DNA of 64,000 nucleotides from Zingiber officinale (lineage: Eukaryota; Streptophyta; Magnoliopsida; Zingiberales; Zingiberaceae). Under the pieces are notes generated by a model. That model was not told the DNA's origin, did no database searches, and was given only the letters and a program-made list of their open reading frames with translations. Numbering within the stretch: the stretch's first letter is position 1; every line of letters begins with the position of its first letter. Positions 25,101-37,000 of this stretch are shown in pieces. Position numbers and translations under genes: made by a program. The stretch is from positions 103,186,947 to 103,250,946 of the forward strand of contig NC_055992.1 of the NCBI RefSeq assembly GCF_018446385.1. Reading direction: 5' to 3'.

Positions 25101-26122
25101 AGTTGATCAGTAATCATTAAAAAGCAGAGTCTCTCTATGTTAAAAATGTGATAACATCATTCACTATTATAACACCAAATAACAATCTAGTCAATTTGTT
25201 CAGAAAATATATTCTGTCAGTAAACTCAGAACCATCTACAACATAGAGACAGAAACATAAATAAGCATGGAATGATTGACAAATAATAATAATAAAAAGA
25301 ACCTTGCATTCTTGCAAAGAACAAAAGACAATTTCATTTGAAGTGGCATTACCAATAATGAAAGCTAACTGAACTTTTCGAACTATTGACCAATACAAGT
25401 TCCGGGAGAAAGATTCACATATCAAAAAGGTTGTGCAAGTAGGTAGAGAAGAAATATAATTAAGGAATATGTAAGACAGAGAAGAGGCCAAGCGCAAATA
25501 ATTAGTACCTGTCAACAAGCAAGCGAATTCTTTCTTCTTCTTCTATCATCAGCCATGATTTCGGTGGTTTTTTCACTTCTTTATTTCCAAAATCACAACC
25601 CGTATCTTCTACTTCATCATTAATCAACAACAACCGGAACTGCTCCCCATTCCTCTCCGCAAGCATCCGCCTCAGTTCCTCCAGGTGCTCAGTCCTCAGT
25701 CTCCCATCTCCGAGGGTTTCTCTCGCGCTAGTAAGATCTCTCAAGTCGACAGCCTTGGAACCCTCCCATGGCTTCCCGGCGAGAACCACCGCCTTCTCGT
25801 CTCTACGGCGGAACTCCTCCCTCACGGCACGGTACTCAGCGGAGACGGTGCGGAAGAGATCATCGTTCTCCAAGTCCCGACTCTGCGACTCCGATACAGA
25901 AGAAGGTTGCACTTGGAGGGCTTGTTTCTTGGCTCTGCGGAGAGCCTTCTGGGTCTCTTTCTTGCGGAGGGCGTGGAGGATCTTAGGGGTGGGGAAGACA
26001 CCCTTGCGGAGAAGCCGCTTCCTGATGGCCTCGTTGTTAGGCTCGAAGGGCTTTTGATCGGATGAGGCGGCCGATAACGAAGCGGAAGGGGCAGCGGCCG
26101 AGACCACCATGGCCATGGCCAT
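19176..26122 (-). CDS. DG1: chloroplast pentatricopeptide repeat protein, DG1/EMB2279-like
   Basis: This is a P-class PPR protein, likely plastid RNA-binding. Nine exons were mapped: 26122-25509, 24759-24568, 24400-24319, 24225-24034, 23934-23821, 22664-22571, 22497-22340, 20911-20480 and 19883-19176, giving 861 residues in consistent phase. The N-terminus (MAMAMVVSAAAPSASLSAASS) is Ala/Ser-rich like a chloroplast transit peptide. A basic segment follows (KGVFPTPKILHALRKKETQK), then a WLMIEEEERIRLLVDRL block. PPR-type helix pairs run from about residue 250 to 700 (for example LGKWSSALSVVEWVY, VLNACIPSHQWKGVFWVLEQ and INAMLKVYSCADMFAKAKEL). The C-terminus is acidic and Ser-rich. The N-terminal block and exon layout recall Arabidopsis DELAYED GREENING 1 (At5g67570) and its relative EMB2279. 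DG1 is reported to interact with the plastid sigma factor SIG6 in early chloroplast development. Which of the two relatives this is remains unsettled. It shares a short promoter with RPS3A. Confidence 0.85.
21626..22118. mobile_element. hAT-type MITE with 8-bp target duplication
   Basis: This 493-bp element lies in the intron between exons 7 and 8 of the PPR gene. Its ends are inverted: the left begins TAGGGCTGTAAATAAACC and the right, reverse-complemented, begins TAGGGTTGTAAACAAGCC. It is flanked by a perfect 8-bp direct repeat, ATCAGAAG (21618-21625 and 22119-22126), the signature of the hAT superfamily. The interior is AT-rich with no transposase. A segment near 21888-21990 (GGTGCGTTTGGTTTG and GGTGTTTGGTTTG) looks like the end motif of a different small transposon and may be a nested insertion. 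Confidence 0.85.
22974..23105. repeat. possible degenerate SINE-like relic
   Basis: The stretch AACAACAACCAAGCCTG...GGGGATCAACTATATGAAT resembles a dispersed plant repeat usually seen as AACAACCAAGCC...GGGGTCGGCTATATGAATC. It is diverged, has no clear ends or target duplication and lies inside a PPR gene intron. The call rests on remembered similarity only. Confidence 0.3.
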
Positions 26123-26393
26123 GGCCGCGGACAGAGGGGAAATGGCTATGGCTTAGATATTTGTTTCTCTTCTGTTTGTTTATGTTTATAGAGGAGGAAG
26201 AAGGTAATTTCAAACATAAAAACAATTGTCTTCCCTATTATTGGGCCTACTGGGCCTGTTTTAATGGGCAACTACATGGCCCATTTCTCTAACTATATAA
26301 CCAATCAGTTTAGACCTAGGGCAGCCTCTTTCGTCGCCCGTATTCACGCGCCGAAGCCCGAGCAAAGCGAGTGCAGCATCAAGAGCAGCAGCC
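26123..26393. promoter_or_regulatory. compact bidirectional promoter between the PPR gene and RPS3A
   Basis: Only 271 bp separate the two start codons. Three site II motifs (TGGGCC, the elements common in plant ribosomal-protein and organelle-biogenesis promoters) lie at 26242-26247, 26251-26256 and, on the other strand, 26278-26283. A fourth imperfect copy is at 26265-26270. A TATATAA box lies at 26294-26300. About 30 bases on, a pyrimidine-rich stretch (CTCTTTCG) is a likely start for the ribosomal-protein transcript. No matching TATA box is evident for the minus-strand gene. Site II control would fit both genes, since both serve translation or plastid build-up. Confidence 0.7.
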
Positions 26394-28581
26394 ATGGCGG
26401 TCGGGTGGGATACGGACATAACTACAAACGCTTATATGTCGTTGATCTCGTTTCTCACCTTTGTTTCTGTTTTGGGCCACTTGCAGGAAGAACAAGAGGA
26501 TCTCGAAGGGGAAGAAAGGAGGGAAGAAGAAGATGTGATTTTTAAACTTCATTTCCATTGTTTCTATATTTTCTTTGGTCTATATCCCTTGTAAGTCTTA
26601 AAGATGTTAGTTTTTCTGGTTTCTGATCTAGCGATTTGGTGTTTCAGAGTTGATCCTTTTGCTAAGAAGGACTGGTATGACATTAAAGCTCCGTCCGTCT
26701 TCAGCGTGAGAAACGTGGGGAAGACCCTTGTTTCTAGGACTCAGGGAACCAAGGCATGCCACTATCATCTTCTTTATGTAGTATTCCCTTGAGATATCTG
26801 TGGCTTATAAGCTACTGTACTCAGGTTGTCGCTGTGGTTTATTTAGTAGCTTAAATAGTTTTTTTGCTGTAGTGAAGATATTTTTTGTTCATTTGAATTA
26901 AAAAGGAAGGCAGATTTCCTTTATATTGAAAGCTTTTCTACATGAAATTCCCTCAGATGGGTGAAATATTTTACTTGAACATTTTGAAAAAAAAACCAAA
27001 ATTCTTATCTTATCTAAGAAATTAAATATATGTTGATGGTGTGACCATATTGTTGGCCATGAATGAAAGGGAAAACTTTAATGCTATCTTGAAGAAATTC
27101 ATTACCATGTTAATTGGTGCACATACTGGAAAACAATATCATAGTCAGGGACAAAATTTTTGGCCTTGGTTGGCAGGTGGCTCCCATTATCTTAACCCCC
27201 TGCCCCTGAATGCTAAATTCATCTTGCATTGTATTATTCTTAAAATTTGATTTTTCATAACTTAACACTAGTTCTTTATGTCTTCTTCCCTTTGAATGGG
27301 TTGATGAAGAAAATTATTTCTCAGCCAATCATGCACCAGAGATCCTTTTGAATAGCAAATCAAATCCCCGCCATTGTCCACCTGATTGCCTCTCCAAAAT
27401 ATGGAGTTTTTTAGAAAGAGAAACAGGTTTGGTTGTTATGGTGGTCAAGATCCATAATATATCCACTAAACCAACTATTTTCCATGTAGAAAACTCTGTG
27501 ATTCACTAAACAATTGATGGGGGTTTTCAGTTGTCACTTTTGTTTTTAGTTAACAAGAATAAATTTTTTTTTATGTGGTTAATTTTTCCTGGTTAATCCA
27601 AAAACTGTTTTTCTATCTTGTTGATAAGTGCCAGTACATGCAAATTGCTCAATGAGGATGCTGACTTCGTGGCTCTTGTACTTTCTTCAACTTGTCTTAT
27701 GTTTTTTTTGTTTCAGATTGCCTCTGAAGGTCTCAAGCACAGAGTGTTTGAGGTTTCTTTAGCTGACCTTCAGAATGATGAGGACCAGGCATACAGGAAG
27801 ATCCGGCTTCGTGCAGAGGATGTTCAAGGGAAGAATGTTCTGACTAATTTCTGGGTATGTATCTTGTACTCCTGCAAATTGATCAATTTTATACTCTTGA
27901 TCTTTAACCTTGTCTCCTTTTTCCAGGGAATGAATTTCACAACTGATAAGCTTCGATCCTTAGTCCGAAAATGGCAAACACTCATTGAAGCCCATGTTGA
28001 TGTGAAGACCACCGATAACTACACCTTGCGGTTGTTCTGCATTGCCTTCACAAAGAGACGTCCGAATCAGGTGAAGCGCACTTGCTACGCACAGTCTAGC
28101 CAAATCAGACAGGTATGCCCATTAAACTATGCAATTCAATTCTCTTTTAAACCAATAAGATTGTTGTGGAAGATCCATAATAAACAATTTTATCACAGAT
28201 TCGTCGTAAAATGACCGAAATCATGGTTAACCAAGCGACATCATGTGATCTGAAGGATTTGGTACAGAAATTTATCCCAGAGGTTATTGGCAAGGAGATC
28301 GAGAAAGCAACAACCAGCATTTTTCCACTGCAAAACGTCTTCATCCGCAAAGTTAAAATCCTGAAGGCCCCCAAGTTTGATTTGGGAAAACTCATGGAGG
28401 TACTTTTATGGACTCCAAATTCTTTGAGCTCGTGGTATCAAAATGTTAAAATGTCTCAAATCTTAAAATCCGATGTTATTTGTAGGTTCATGGTGATTAC
28501 AAGGAGGATGTGGGCGTCAAACTGGAGAGACCTGCTGAAGATGTGCCAATGGAAGGTGAAGCCGAACCTGTTGGAGCTTAA
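26394..28581 (+). CDS. RPS3A: 40S ribosomal protein eS1 (S3a)
   Basis: This is a component of the small cytosolic ribosomal subunit. Seven exons were mapped: 26394-26404, 26487-26534, 26648-26753, 27717-27854, 27927-28112, 28199-28399 and 28486-28581, totalling 786 nt and 261 residues, the usual length for plants. Exon 1 encodes only MAVG minus one base. The protein reads [19 protein letters not shown], then [72 protein letters not shown] and [13 protein letters not shown], ending [12 protein letters not shown]. All of these are diagnostic of eS1. The intron after exon 3 appears to use a GC donor (AAG|GCATGC), because that junction restores the invariant [17 protein letters not shown]. The promoter carries site II motifs and a pyrimidine-rich start. 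Confidence 0.97.
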
Positions 28582-29287
28582 ATGAACTTTACTCTCCCCT
28601 TTATGGGTTACCAGAACTGCACTTTTTTTCCTGAAGTCTGATTTAGTTTTTGCAATTTAACTCGATGGAACTTGCTGTTTTTTCGAAGTTGCTTTATTAT
28701 CCATAGGAGAGAAGAGCTCATACAATTATATCTTTATCTATGCCGACTCTTTAATTGAAGATAAAGCGAGTGAAATTTTCGTATGGTCGGATTAGTCAGA
28801 TCGTCTCACTAAATCAAATTGATACTGATGTTCTGGATATATTTTTTTATCAAGTCCAACCCACAAACTGCTACACTGAGCTCGACGTAAGTCATGCCAT
28901 ACTTAAATAGCATTGATCTAGCAACTCAACTACTAACCAACAAACAGAGTCAACTCTCGACACAAACAAAACCACAGCAGCAATCATACTCGTAAGATAA
29001 TGTAAGTGCAGTCTATGAGTTCATCAGGATTAAATTGATGTAGCATTCGGTGGCAACTGATCATACGTCAGTTGGAACATAGATTTGACAGCAAAAATTA
29101 CAAATTGAAAATTTCGGCAACTCGAAATAGAGAGGGTTCGCCATGTACATGGGCGACACTTGAAAAAATTAGAAAACCACTAAATTGTTTTGGGAATTGA
29201 TTTATTTTGACTTGTAGTCGGAGCCCTAAAAAACTATGCACGAAGCTCTGCCTAACAAGTGCATTCAAGGAGAGCTAACAAGTGCAT
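28582..29287. other. convergent 3' spacer
   Basis: This 706-bp spacer lies between the RPS3A stop (plus) and the VDAC stop (minus). It holds both 3' UTRs. A short direct duplication, AACAAGTGCATTCAAGG, occurs near 29258 and again near 29277, overlapping the VDAC stop. No gene is seen. Confidence 0.6.
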
Positions 29288-32200
29288 TCAAGGCTTGAGA
29301 GCAAGAGCCAAACCAAACTTAGGAGCATTTTCCAAAGCCTTGGTGTCGAACTCACTGGAGAGGGTGAGAAATGATTTTGGTTTCAGTTCATGCTGCAGAA
29401 GAGCTGCAAGCTTGCCTGAGTTGTTGACCCGTGCCTTTGCTAATGTTTGGGGATCTAATGCGTATTGCCCTCCAATCGTAACTGTGTTCTTGTTCGCAGA
29501 GAATTGCCTCACAATCTCTGCGACCACAGAGGTCTTTTGTATCTCATCCAAATGATGGACATATGATGCTCTCAGAGTATCTAACTTGTCTTCCCTGGTC
29601 AAGAAATGCTAAATTGTGTGAGAAGGCCATACATGAAGTTGACGTGTTTAAGTTTCCAAAGGCACTTACAAAACTATGGAAGCATGGTATTCTGGCTTTG
29701 TTAATCCAATCCCAAGAGTATATTTGGCAAAGCTTCCTGATGCTGTGTCAAAACCTGCCTCTACACCAAATGCAGCCACTTTGGTACCGAGTGTTGCAGA
29801 AAGTTCGACCACCGGAGATTGCTTCAGAGCTACTACTGAAGCAAAGCTTGCATGATCGTGGAGATATTGCAGCTCCAACTAGAAAGATTGAAACGCTAAG
29901 CTAAAAACCCTCCATAAAATTTTCCATGATGTAAGTGAAGGAACAATAGTTACCTTTCCAGAATTATAATCAGGTATCTTGAAAGACGCAATGGCCTTAG
30001 TATATGGAACAATGTCTGTGATAGTAAGCGTTGTTGAGATCTGATTTAAAAAAAGTCACTTAACTTATTGCTCATAATGGGTTTTTAACAAGGGAAAAGG
30101 ACAGAAAGCACACATTTGAGTTCGTATCGACTTTGACATCAAGAAGAGTGTTCTGGTACTTGTATTGTGAGCCAACATCAAAGGTATAAACTCCTCCTTT
30201 GTTGACTGCAGCAGCAGTAAGCCCCTGAATTTCGTTCAGAACAAGTTAGGAGATTTCTTTTTGCCACAAGAAGCCAATAAAGATAACAAGGAAGCTGATG
30301 AGTAATTTACACTACTCAAGATTTATGAAGCCAAGTGTAAAACATTCATTTACAGGTGATATTTTCAGAAAACATTCACATGGTATAATGTAGGATCATC
30401 TGGAAACTTTGGAGAATGTAAAAGACTAGGCTAAATATCAAAGTCATCTCTGCAGACCTCAGAAAGCGAAGTCAACAGGATTCATACCAATTCTTGCCTT
30501 TTATCAGTTAAAATACCATATTAAATAACATTCAAGCAGATATTAAGAATCACAAGTATATAGACCAAACTTAGTCAAAACAAATGGAAATAAAGCAATG
30601 CAACGAGCAATAGAGCATATAAAAATGAAATAAAAAAAATTGCAAGAGATGCAAATACAAAAACTGCCATAAGCCAATCCTATCTGCAGGGCTGCGTTAA
30701 ACATTGTCAATCTGCATAAATCTATGTTAGAAGCTTAGTGAACATGGATCTTAATCATATTTGTTGAGCTTAATGAATCTTTAAATCTGACCTAAAATAG
30801 TGAGGAATAAGCCCTATATAATACACCCCAAATAATTGAGGCATACGGATTGTACTTTTTGTGCAAGATCTGCAACTAAAATTAGAAATTAGGTCAACTA
30901 TGAACCTTAAATCTCTAAGTAACCATTACAAGTTATGGAACCCATTGTCACGATTTTAACAAGGAAAGCATCATTGGAAGATCTAGAAAAATTTATGCTT
31001 CTTTAAGGGTGAAATACAAACCAATCAACTTGCAAATATGAGAAGAGACAACCGAAATATTATAAGATGAAAACAAGAAATTAGCTGTTGAGTTGAAACA
31101 AAATTTAGCATGGCTAACTGATAACATATTTGAAGGATGTGCTCAAAGTGGTGTTACATAAAGAAATAATATATGTCCAAGACACAGTACATAAATTGAA
31201 GATGCACCAGATTGATTGGGGTATTAGATCTCATATTTTGGAGAGAAAAGAAAAAAGATCGTCAGAATGGAACAGAAAAAGATTTGAAATAAATGTTCTC
31301 AGCAAGAAAGTTAGCAAATAGATTCTGCTTAGTAAACATATCAAGCAGAAATGTCTTCATAAAATTACAACATTGGATGTTTGAAATAATAATTGAAGCT
31401 CCAAAAGTCAACACCAACACAGAACAATCTGTTAGGAGTTGACACGGCTTATACAGTAATTTTTAACAAGGTTGCCAAACTAAGGTTACCATCGTGAATT
31501 GTTTTGACAAAAGTTTCTGTAAAGATAAGCTTCAGACAACATAATAAAATAGGTTAACAAGCTTCCAATCTTATTTACAATATCTCTACCACTAAAATAT
31601 ATAAGAGAATATGTGGCATAATATTGCCAATGAGCAAGTTGATATTTATCATAGAAATACATATTGGTTCTTACATTTGCAAATTATTGTTAATTCATTA
31701 CAATGACCATTCAAATAAAATGGGAAATAGACTGCCGAATGTTTTCGACCTTAGAAAATCATTGCCAGGCCCACCTTGGTTGTGTCATGAGGAAAGGCCA
31801 AGACCATTTAGATGAAGAGAGGAATACTTTTGTTATTTTAAATTCAAACTGAAACCAAAATTGAAATCCTTTCAGTTTTTTTAAATCCTTTCTGATTTTT
31901 TAAATGAAACTTAACCATAAACCAAATTTTTGCTATTTCATTCGGTTTCATTTTTTTGTTCAGTTTCAGGAGGCAATCCCTAACAAAAGATTCATCCTTT
32001 CATTCTTCTCTTATGGCTTCAGTTTATTTCTGAACTTGTTAAGTTTGCTTTTGATTGGTCAAATTTATATTCTAAAAATTTTCTCTGTATTAATATAACT
32101 TGTACAGAATAAGATTTACATTCAGTCAAACAAAAAGAGGCAAATTGTCATAGTTTCTTGAAGTTCTATCACAGCTGAATCATAACATATATGGCAAGAC

Positions 32201-32972
32201 ACGAACCGTTAATCAAGTGACTCTAACAACTATGCTTTTAAAACATAGCAACCACTTTGTATGAAAGAATGATTATCAGACATCTAGGCCACGTGGAATG
32301 AATACTTTGGGACGTTGAGTGCTTATAATAAAAAATGCAGCATCTAGGTATTCTTATTTATTTTGATACTTTTTGAACAATTAAATACCATGAAAATTCA
32401 TACTTAGATACACATATCTGTTTTATATGATCCTACAATCATTGTATTTTATAGATCACAACTTAACAACATTAAGTTTTAAAGGTAGGAGAGGCCAAGC
32501 TGTCCCCCGTGCTGATCCCTAGATAAAACCATAAACCCTTCTCCCATCCCACCTTTATGCATCACTCTCTTCTTTTCCAATAAAATATTCTCAAGAGTCG
32601 AGATCTCTCCCTCTGACAGACATCAAACAACAACTGAATCAAAGATTTTTCACCCCGACTAATCAATCCCAGAAAAAAAATAGGGAAGAGGAAAGAGAAT
32701 CCAAGGTGAGAAATCAGCTGTCAGGGAGAGGGTTTACCACTCCGGAAGAACTATAGGTGGAGATGGTCAGCTTCGGGTCGTAGGTGTAGTCCCTGTTCAG
32801 CAGATCTGCATTCCCAAGAACGGAATCAAAGCGAGAAAACATAGTATAAATAACGCAAAATCCACTCCATCTTAGAAGCTTGACGAAGAATCGAGAGAAG
32901 GCATCGAAGGTTGGATCGGAGCATACCCTTGGCCTTCTTGCCGATATCGGAGAAGAGACCCGGACCCCTCAT
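29288..32972 (-). CDS. VDAC: mitochondrial outer membrane porin (VDAC)
   Basis: This is a voltage-dependent anion channel, a 19-strand beta barrel of the outer mitochondrial membrane that passes metabolites such as ATP/ADP. Six exons were mapped: 32972-32927, 32805-32738, 30224-30114, 30040-29954, 29878-29670 and 29594-29288, giving 275 residues, the normal length for the family. The start is fixed by the N-terminal helix MRGPGLFSDIGKKAKDLLNR. The sequence continues with LTISTYSSSG, FKIPDYNSGK, LQYLHDHASF, NTVTIGGQYALDPQTLAKAR and LLQHELKPKSFLTLSSEFD, and ends FGLALALKP, the eukaryotic porin signature region. Intron 2 is long (about 2.5 kb) and AT-rich with no gene inside. Which VDAC paralogue this is cannot be settled by eye. 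Confidence 0.95.
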
Positions 32973-33410
32973 GGCGGCGACTGAGACTTGAGATGGAGAG
33001 AGAGAGAGGTGGGATCGTTTGTCAGAGAGCGAGTTCTGAGATTGAGAATTTTAAAACACCAGCATCGAGCACGGTCCGGATGCCAACTTCGCGTCCGGCC
33101 CATCACGGTCCCATTTAGGAGCACAGCAGTTCATGTTCCGAATTTATTTTATCCTCTGGAAAATTCAAATTCAAATTTATGGTATTTCTATTTTGATTAT
33201 TATCGAGAAGCACTTTCCCATTTCTTATGTGTTTATTATACTAATAATTTTATTAAAAATTCTAAATTACTATTAACTCGAAATAAAATCATTTTAATTT
33301 TGTTTCTGTAATTCTGAACTTGCTAATATCTTTCTAATATTGTAAGGAGAGGCACTCAAATTGTAAGTTCTAAGTGATTCTGGTTAGTCTGATATATAAA
33401 CAAAACGGTC

Positions 33411-33455
<45 letters not shown>

Positions 33456-34076
33456 TTGTCTAATTATTCCAGATATTAGATATCGTCAATGCAAAAGGTC
33501 GAGTTATTTATTCAAAAAAATCACTAAAACTTACCGACATATTTCAACTGAAATTTAATTAGTGAAGCATCTCATTTTGAACAAGTCGAATATATAACGT
33601 TAGCAATTTATGCGAGCGAAGTATATTAAGCATGCCCCAGAAGTAACACAATGAAACCCTTCATAAAAGTGAGATTGCACTGCACATGTTAATCATTCAG
33701 CGCCACAACTTTAAATTAATAGCTCAGATGTGCATATCATTATTAATACATAAAACATGAATTTATAACATGCATTCCACTGCCTATTGACTGCACCTTT
33801 CATCAATTCTGCCAAAAGTGTTGTTTTGTGCCATTGATCCTACCTAGACGAAGGATAGTTCTGTCAACGTGAGAATGAAAGAAAATATAAAATGGGTTAT
33901 CGAAAAAACACTTTACCTCGCAAAAGTTTAGTTGTCTGCATTACCAAAACTGAAGTCGCCATTGCAGCTGACCAAACGAACACATTCAGGCTTGACATGT
34001 TCCACAATGAAAGGATTATCTATATACAATTTGGGCGACAATATATGTGCTGCACATATAATCAAAATAGATATAT
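32973..34076. other. intergenic, VDAC promoter side, with TA microsatellite
   Basis: Upstream region of the VDAC gene and downstream region of the ASCC2-like gene, both on minus. It contains a pure (TA)n tract at 33415-33453. Short open frames here have no recognisable similarity. No gene is seen. Confidence 0.6.
33415..33453. repeat. (TA)n microsatellite
   Basis: An uninterrupted TA dinucleotide run of 39 bases. Confidence 0.95.
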
Positions 34077-37000
34077 CTAATGTCCAGTCATCCCTGATAA
34101 ATGCTTCCGTATTGCTCTATCCTTTCTGTGGTGATTCCCACCTCCTCTCCTTCCTCTTCCTCGCTGAGATGAGTTCCCTCTACCTGAATCTCCTGCAGGA
34201 TCAGATATCTGATTATCCTTCTCCTCGGCATCCAACAATCTCCTAACAGCTCCAATTGGTAAATTTCCACCACGACCCAGACCATGGATCATCTCTTTCT
34301 GGGCTTCATTCACAAGAGCTGCATCTTGAGCATTTAAAACAGCAACTGAACCTGAAACCTTATAGCTATAGTTCTTCCCATCCTTGACATAAAATTGTGT
34401 CTTCTTTGAATTCCATTTTGAGTTAGAATTTGATGAAGTTTCTATCTCTGAGCCAGTGGGCATTCCTGGAATAGGCCTAACTCTCTCAGTTAAGTAATCT
34501 GCCTCCTCACTTACTGATTCGACTATACTCAGACCTAAATCATCGAATGAATCATCATACTCATCTTCGTATTCATACTCTGCTGCAAGTGCTGCAGTCT
34601 TTGCTGCATCTTTGGTAGTTTTATAATCAAGAATAGCAGAATCAGCCACAACAATATCAGTCTTTCTAGTGTATCGCCCAGCTGAAGATGAGAAAGAAGA
34701 AGACGTGGGCCCATCTTCAACTTTACTCATCGACATGGAACCCATACTAGATGGGATGTTACCCTTTGGTTCAGGATCTATTAATAAACCTTTCCCCTTG
34801 TCATTCCTTCCAGACGCTTGTTTCCTTGATGGAATTTGTTCTAATGAAGTATCCAAAGATAATAGATCTTCATGAAGGGTTCCTTCTAGTATTCTCTGGA
34901 TCACTTCTTCAGGATTCTGGTTATAAACTTCAAGACAGGCAGATAGAAATCCTCTACCATATTCTGGAAAGAGGTCTTTGATTTGACTAATTTTAGACTC
35001 AGCAATTACAGTCTCATCAGTCTGTACTTTTCCATCGATTGAAGGGGTAAGGATCGTAGCTTCTCTCTCCCAGGACTTTGTATTTAGTGGGCTTGCAATA
35101 TTAATTAAATACTGAAATTGTTCCTCGTCCATATATAACCATCCTGTAAACAAAGTAGAAAATAGATAATCAGACAACAAAAACAACACACAATCACATC
35201 AAAGTTAGAGACGTATCATCATTAGCTAAAATCCTGTTTCTAAACCTAATGCAGCCAGTTACATGGGCTCAATTCCTCAACGTTGATGTCATGTATATAT
35301 TCCTGCAGAAGATGGTGACCTACCCGGGGAAATTAACCAAAATAAAATATCTACTCTAACAAATCTACCTAATGAATCCACTACCTAAAAGAGTGGTTCT
35401 AAAGGCTAAACAGGAGCCAGACATAAGAATCTTGCTCTCAAATACCAGCGATAACCAAGTTTATGTTAGGGCACAATCATAGAAGATAAATTAATATTGG
35501 CTAATCAAGCACACTATGAGACTAACCAGGCCGTCAAATTACCAAAAGCATATCAAAATCTCAAGTAACTGATAAACTTTGTCAATTAATTAGTTAGATT
35601 TAAATCTGATAATAACCTAAGAAATACGAGTCTCAAGCAAACCAACAATTTGGACCTATGATTCGCTAGAATCTGAAAGTGGGTGAATACCAGCAAAGCA
35701 ATTAGGCTCTGAAATTCATTTACTAAATTATGATGTAGGCCACAACTATGATCTTTATGCCACAGAAAAAGTCCCTTCCAAATTCAACACTTGAGTTTAT
35801 GAGTTTGGAATGCAATTGGATGATCATTCAATACTACCAGGTCATATTGAGAAAGCATTCTAACGCATTTTCAATGAAAATCTGAAATGTTCATCAACAG
35901 AATTACAGGCAGATGCAAGATGAAAAAAAAAAAGAAAAGAAGCAACTATTTTTCAGTAACATGGAATAAATCCAGCTTAAGAAGATGGAGGTCAAACAAC
36001 ATACCAAATGGAATATCAAAGTTATAGAATTACTAGACAAATCACAATAACAATCAGAAAGTAAGATTAACTTACCATTCCTTTGAAGGTTGTTAATGTG
36101 GTTCAAAATCTTGAACTCCTTTTCAAGTTTCTGGAGAAATCTTTCATTACCATGATTTTCAGAGAAATTATAAGAAATTTCCTCATTAATCTCTTTCATA
36201 GTATGAACAATAATGTCACCTCTTATTACAGGATCCTCTACTTTCGCAGGTAACATTTTTGAAGTGGTCTGAAGGTTATCTTCTATTGGATTATCACTCA
36301 AATAGCAATAGTTGAGCAATTTCCAACCAAAATTAACAATTCTTCCTGACAATATTCTTTGGCTGATAAGCGTATCAGTGACCATATCATTGGGATTTGA
36401 TGCCATATCAGACTTTGAACTAGATATAATTTTAAAACTTTTCTGCAAACATGGTAGCAACGAATCATGCAACCTTGCTAGAGTTTTGAGCATATCTCCA
36501 CCCCCATGACTGAAAAATGAAATAACATACAAAATTCAGAGAGAAAAAATCACGATGTCTATTTCACAATGATAGCAACAAAAGCAGACACCTGAACTCA
36601 AGTAGAGAGAAGTACAAACTAGCAGGTGCATATGTAGCGGCAAATGCATCTAGCGTCATGATAGCATCATTCACAAAATCCATTACCTGAAGATAGATCA
36701 AATACTTAAAAAACCATAATTGCATAACTCAGAATGGTACCTAAACATGTTGCAAAAAAAAAAAAAACGAAAAGTGACTTGCCTCCAAAAAATCCTTATA
36801 CAGTTGACCACATCCATGAATTTCTTGTCCTCCAGATGAAAACAATACCTAAGAGCCACATCAGTCAAATGTTTTTTGCATGCTTTGTTGTTGAAACACA
36901 AACAAAAGAAGATTTCCAGATTCATTATAATAAAGTTAACTCTAAATCTTGGCAATATTCTCCAAAAACATTTGAAATCTGAGAAATAGCAATAGATCAC

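Noticed and set aside
25685-26292. Plus-strand open frames opposite PPR exon 1
   Set aside because: GC-rich first exon read on the wrong strand. The minus frame has the transit peptide and conserved blocks.
31130-32098. Open frames in the long second intron of VDAC
   Set aside because: They are short, AT-rich and on the opposite strand, with no similarity or splice context. They are intronic noise.
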